From the NCBI GenBank assembly GCA_017987425.1, contig JAGNTT010000132.1, positions 1 through 5,568 of the forward strand: a stretch of DNA of 5,568 nucleotides, read 5' to 3'. The stretch's first letter is position 1. The number at the start of each line of letters is the position of its first letter. The notes under the pieces were generated by a model. It saw only the letters and a list, made by a program, of their open reading frames with translations. It had not been told where the DNA came from and did no database searches. This document shows, in pieces, positions 5,033 to 5,568 of the stretch. The position numbers and the translations under genes were made by a program. The stretch comes from Candidatus Omnitrophota bacterium. GTDB lineage: Bacteria; Omnitrophota; Gorgyraeia; Zapsychrales; Fredricksoniimonadaceae.

Positions 5033-5568
5033 GTTCCTTATGCAATTCTGTCAGGATGTTAAGAAGTCCCTGTCCGATATCGATATGTTCGTTGCTTTTA
5101 AGTTTAGAGGCCATCTGCGGATTAAAAACGTACGGCGTGATCGTATAATGTGAATTTTCTTTGGCAGGCACGTAATTGATCTCGACTTTGCCCTTGAACA
5201 TCTCGCGGATCATGCCGAGGATGTCTTTGATCTTCAGCTGCTCATTGCCGGTGAGAAGAAAAGACCGGTTCTTGTATTCGTCCTCGAGAATATCCACGCT
5301 CAGGCGCGCGGCGTCATACACATGAATATATTCGCGGATCTCTTCTCCGTCGCCTTCGCGAATGATTTTACCCTCGATAAGCGCCTGCTTGAGTACTTTA
5401 TGCAGCCAGTTGTTGTCACTCGAACGCGGACCGTACAGGGAACCGTACCGTAAAATCGTATACTCAAGCCCGAATTCCTCCTGATAATTTTGAATAAGCA
5501 GTTCACAGGCCTGTTTGCTGCTGCGGTAAAAAGAACCCATGTCGCTGTAAACATACACGGAACTTGAA
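5013..5568 (-). CDS. NAD-dependent epimerase/dehydratase (extended SDR), C-terminal part; N-terminus outside window
   Basis: The reading frame is open to the window edge and begins with SSSVYVYSD, the catalytic Ser strand of the family, so the GTG at 5558 is internal and not the start. The Gly-rich NAD-binding N-terminus is missing from the window. About 185 residues are visible: the YxxxK catalytic pair in FYRSSKQACELL (Tyr codon 5528-5526), LRYGSLYGPRSSD (substrate-domain entry), GDGEEIREYIHVYDAARL (the 'R.yihV.D.a' block) and a C-terminal substrate domain. Such enzymes epimerise, dehydrate or reduce nucleotide-sugars in the cytoplasm through a tightly bound NAD. The Ser-to-Tyr loop is short (about 11-13 residues; about 25 in GalE). 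The product is unknown. The TGA lies inside the first codons of the cyclase gene (20-bp overlap), tying the two functions together. Confidence 0.9.
   Translation of the reverse strand, partial: SSSVYVYSDMGSFYRSSKQACELLIQNYQEEFGLEYTILRYGSLYGPRSSDNNWLHKVLKQALIEGKIIREGDGEEIREYIHVYDAARLSVDILEDEYKNRSFLLTGNEQLKIKDILGMIREMFKGKVEINYVPAKENSHYTITPYVFNPQMASKLKSNEHIDIGQGLLNILTELHKEHVISQS

Noticed and set aside
5013..5558. Epimerase beginning at the GTG at 5558
   Set aside because: The frame stays open upstream and encodes the SSSVY strand of the family; the NAD-binding domain must lie outside the window.
1..5568. CRISPR array, tRNA, rRNA or insertion sequence
   Set aside because: No regularly spaced repeats, cloverleaf-like sequences, rRNA stretches or transposase motifs were found by eye on either strand.

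Overview
The window looks like part of a bacterial surface-polysaccharide (O-antigen, capsule or glycolipid) locus. All six genes lie on the minus strand, so transcription runs from high to low coordinates. Base composition is moderate, about half G+C. The gene set (sugar-nucleotide epimerase, small modifying enzymes, an O-antigen ligase/polymerase-type membrane protein and a GT4 glycosyltransferase) suggests a Gram-negative-type or uncultured environmental bacterium. No marker gene fixes the taxon. An Omnitrophota- or Deltaproteobacteria-like source is only an impression from protein style.

In transcription order the layout is as follows. At 5568-5013 is the C-terminal part of an extended-SDR NAD-dependent epimerase/dehydratase, cut by the window edge. 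At 5032-4346 is a cyclase-family (kynurenine-formamidase-like) metal hydrolase, overlapping the epimerase by 20 bp. At 4345-3683 is a HAD-superfamily phosphatase that starts directly after the cyclase stop codon. These three form a translationally compact block. A 110-bp AT-rich gap follows (3682-3573), with an inverted repeat after the HAD stop and a candidate extended -10 promoter. At 3572-2013 is a B12-binding-domain radical SAM enzyme.

A second gap (2012-1824, longer if the next gene starts later) holds nested inverted repeats, a run of eight C and a candidate sigma70-like promoter. At 1823-276 is a multi-pass O-antigen ligase/polymerase-like protein. At 272-1, only 3 bp further on, is the N-terminal part of a GT4 glycosyltransferase that leaves the window.

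A reasonable reading is that the epimerase, cyclase and HAD proteins make or edit an unusual activated sugar in the cytoplasm. The radical SAM protein may methylate or rearrange a glycan or lipid precursor. The glycosyltransferase and the Wzy/WaaL-like protein assemble and ligate or polymerise the glycan. The exact sugar and the substrates of the cyclase and the radical SAM enzyme cannot be read from sequence. No RNA genes, CRISPR arrays, insertion sequences or origins were seen.
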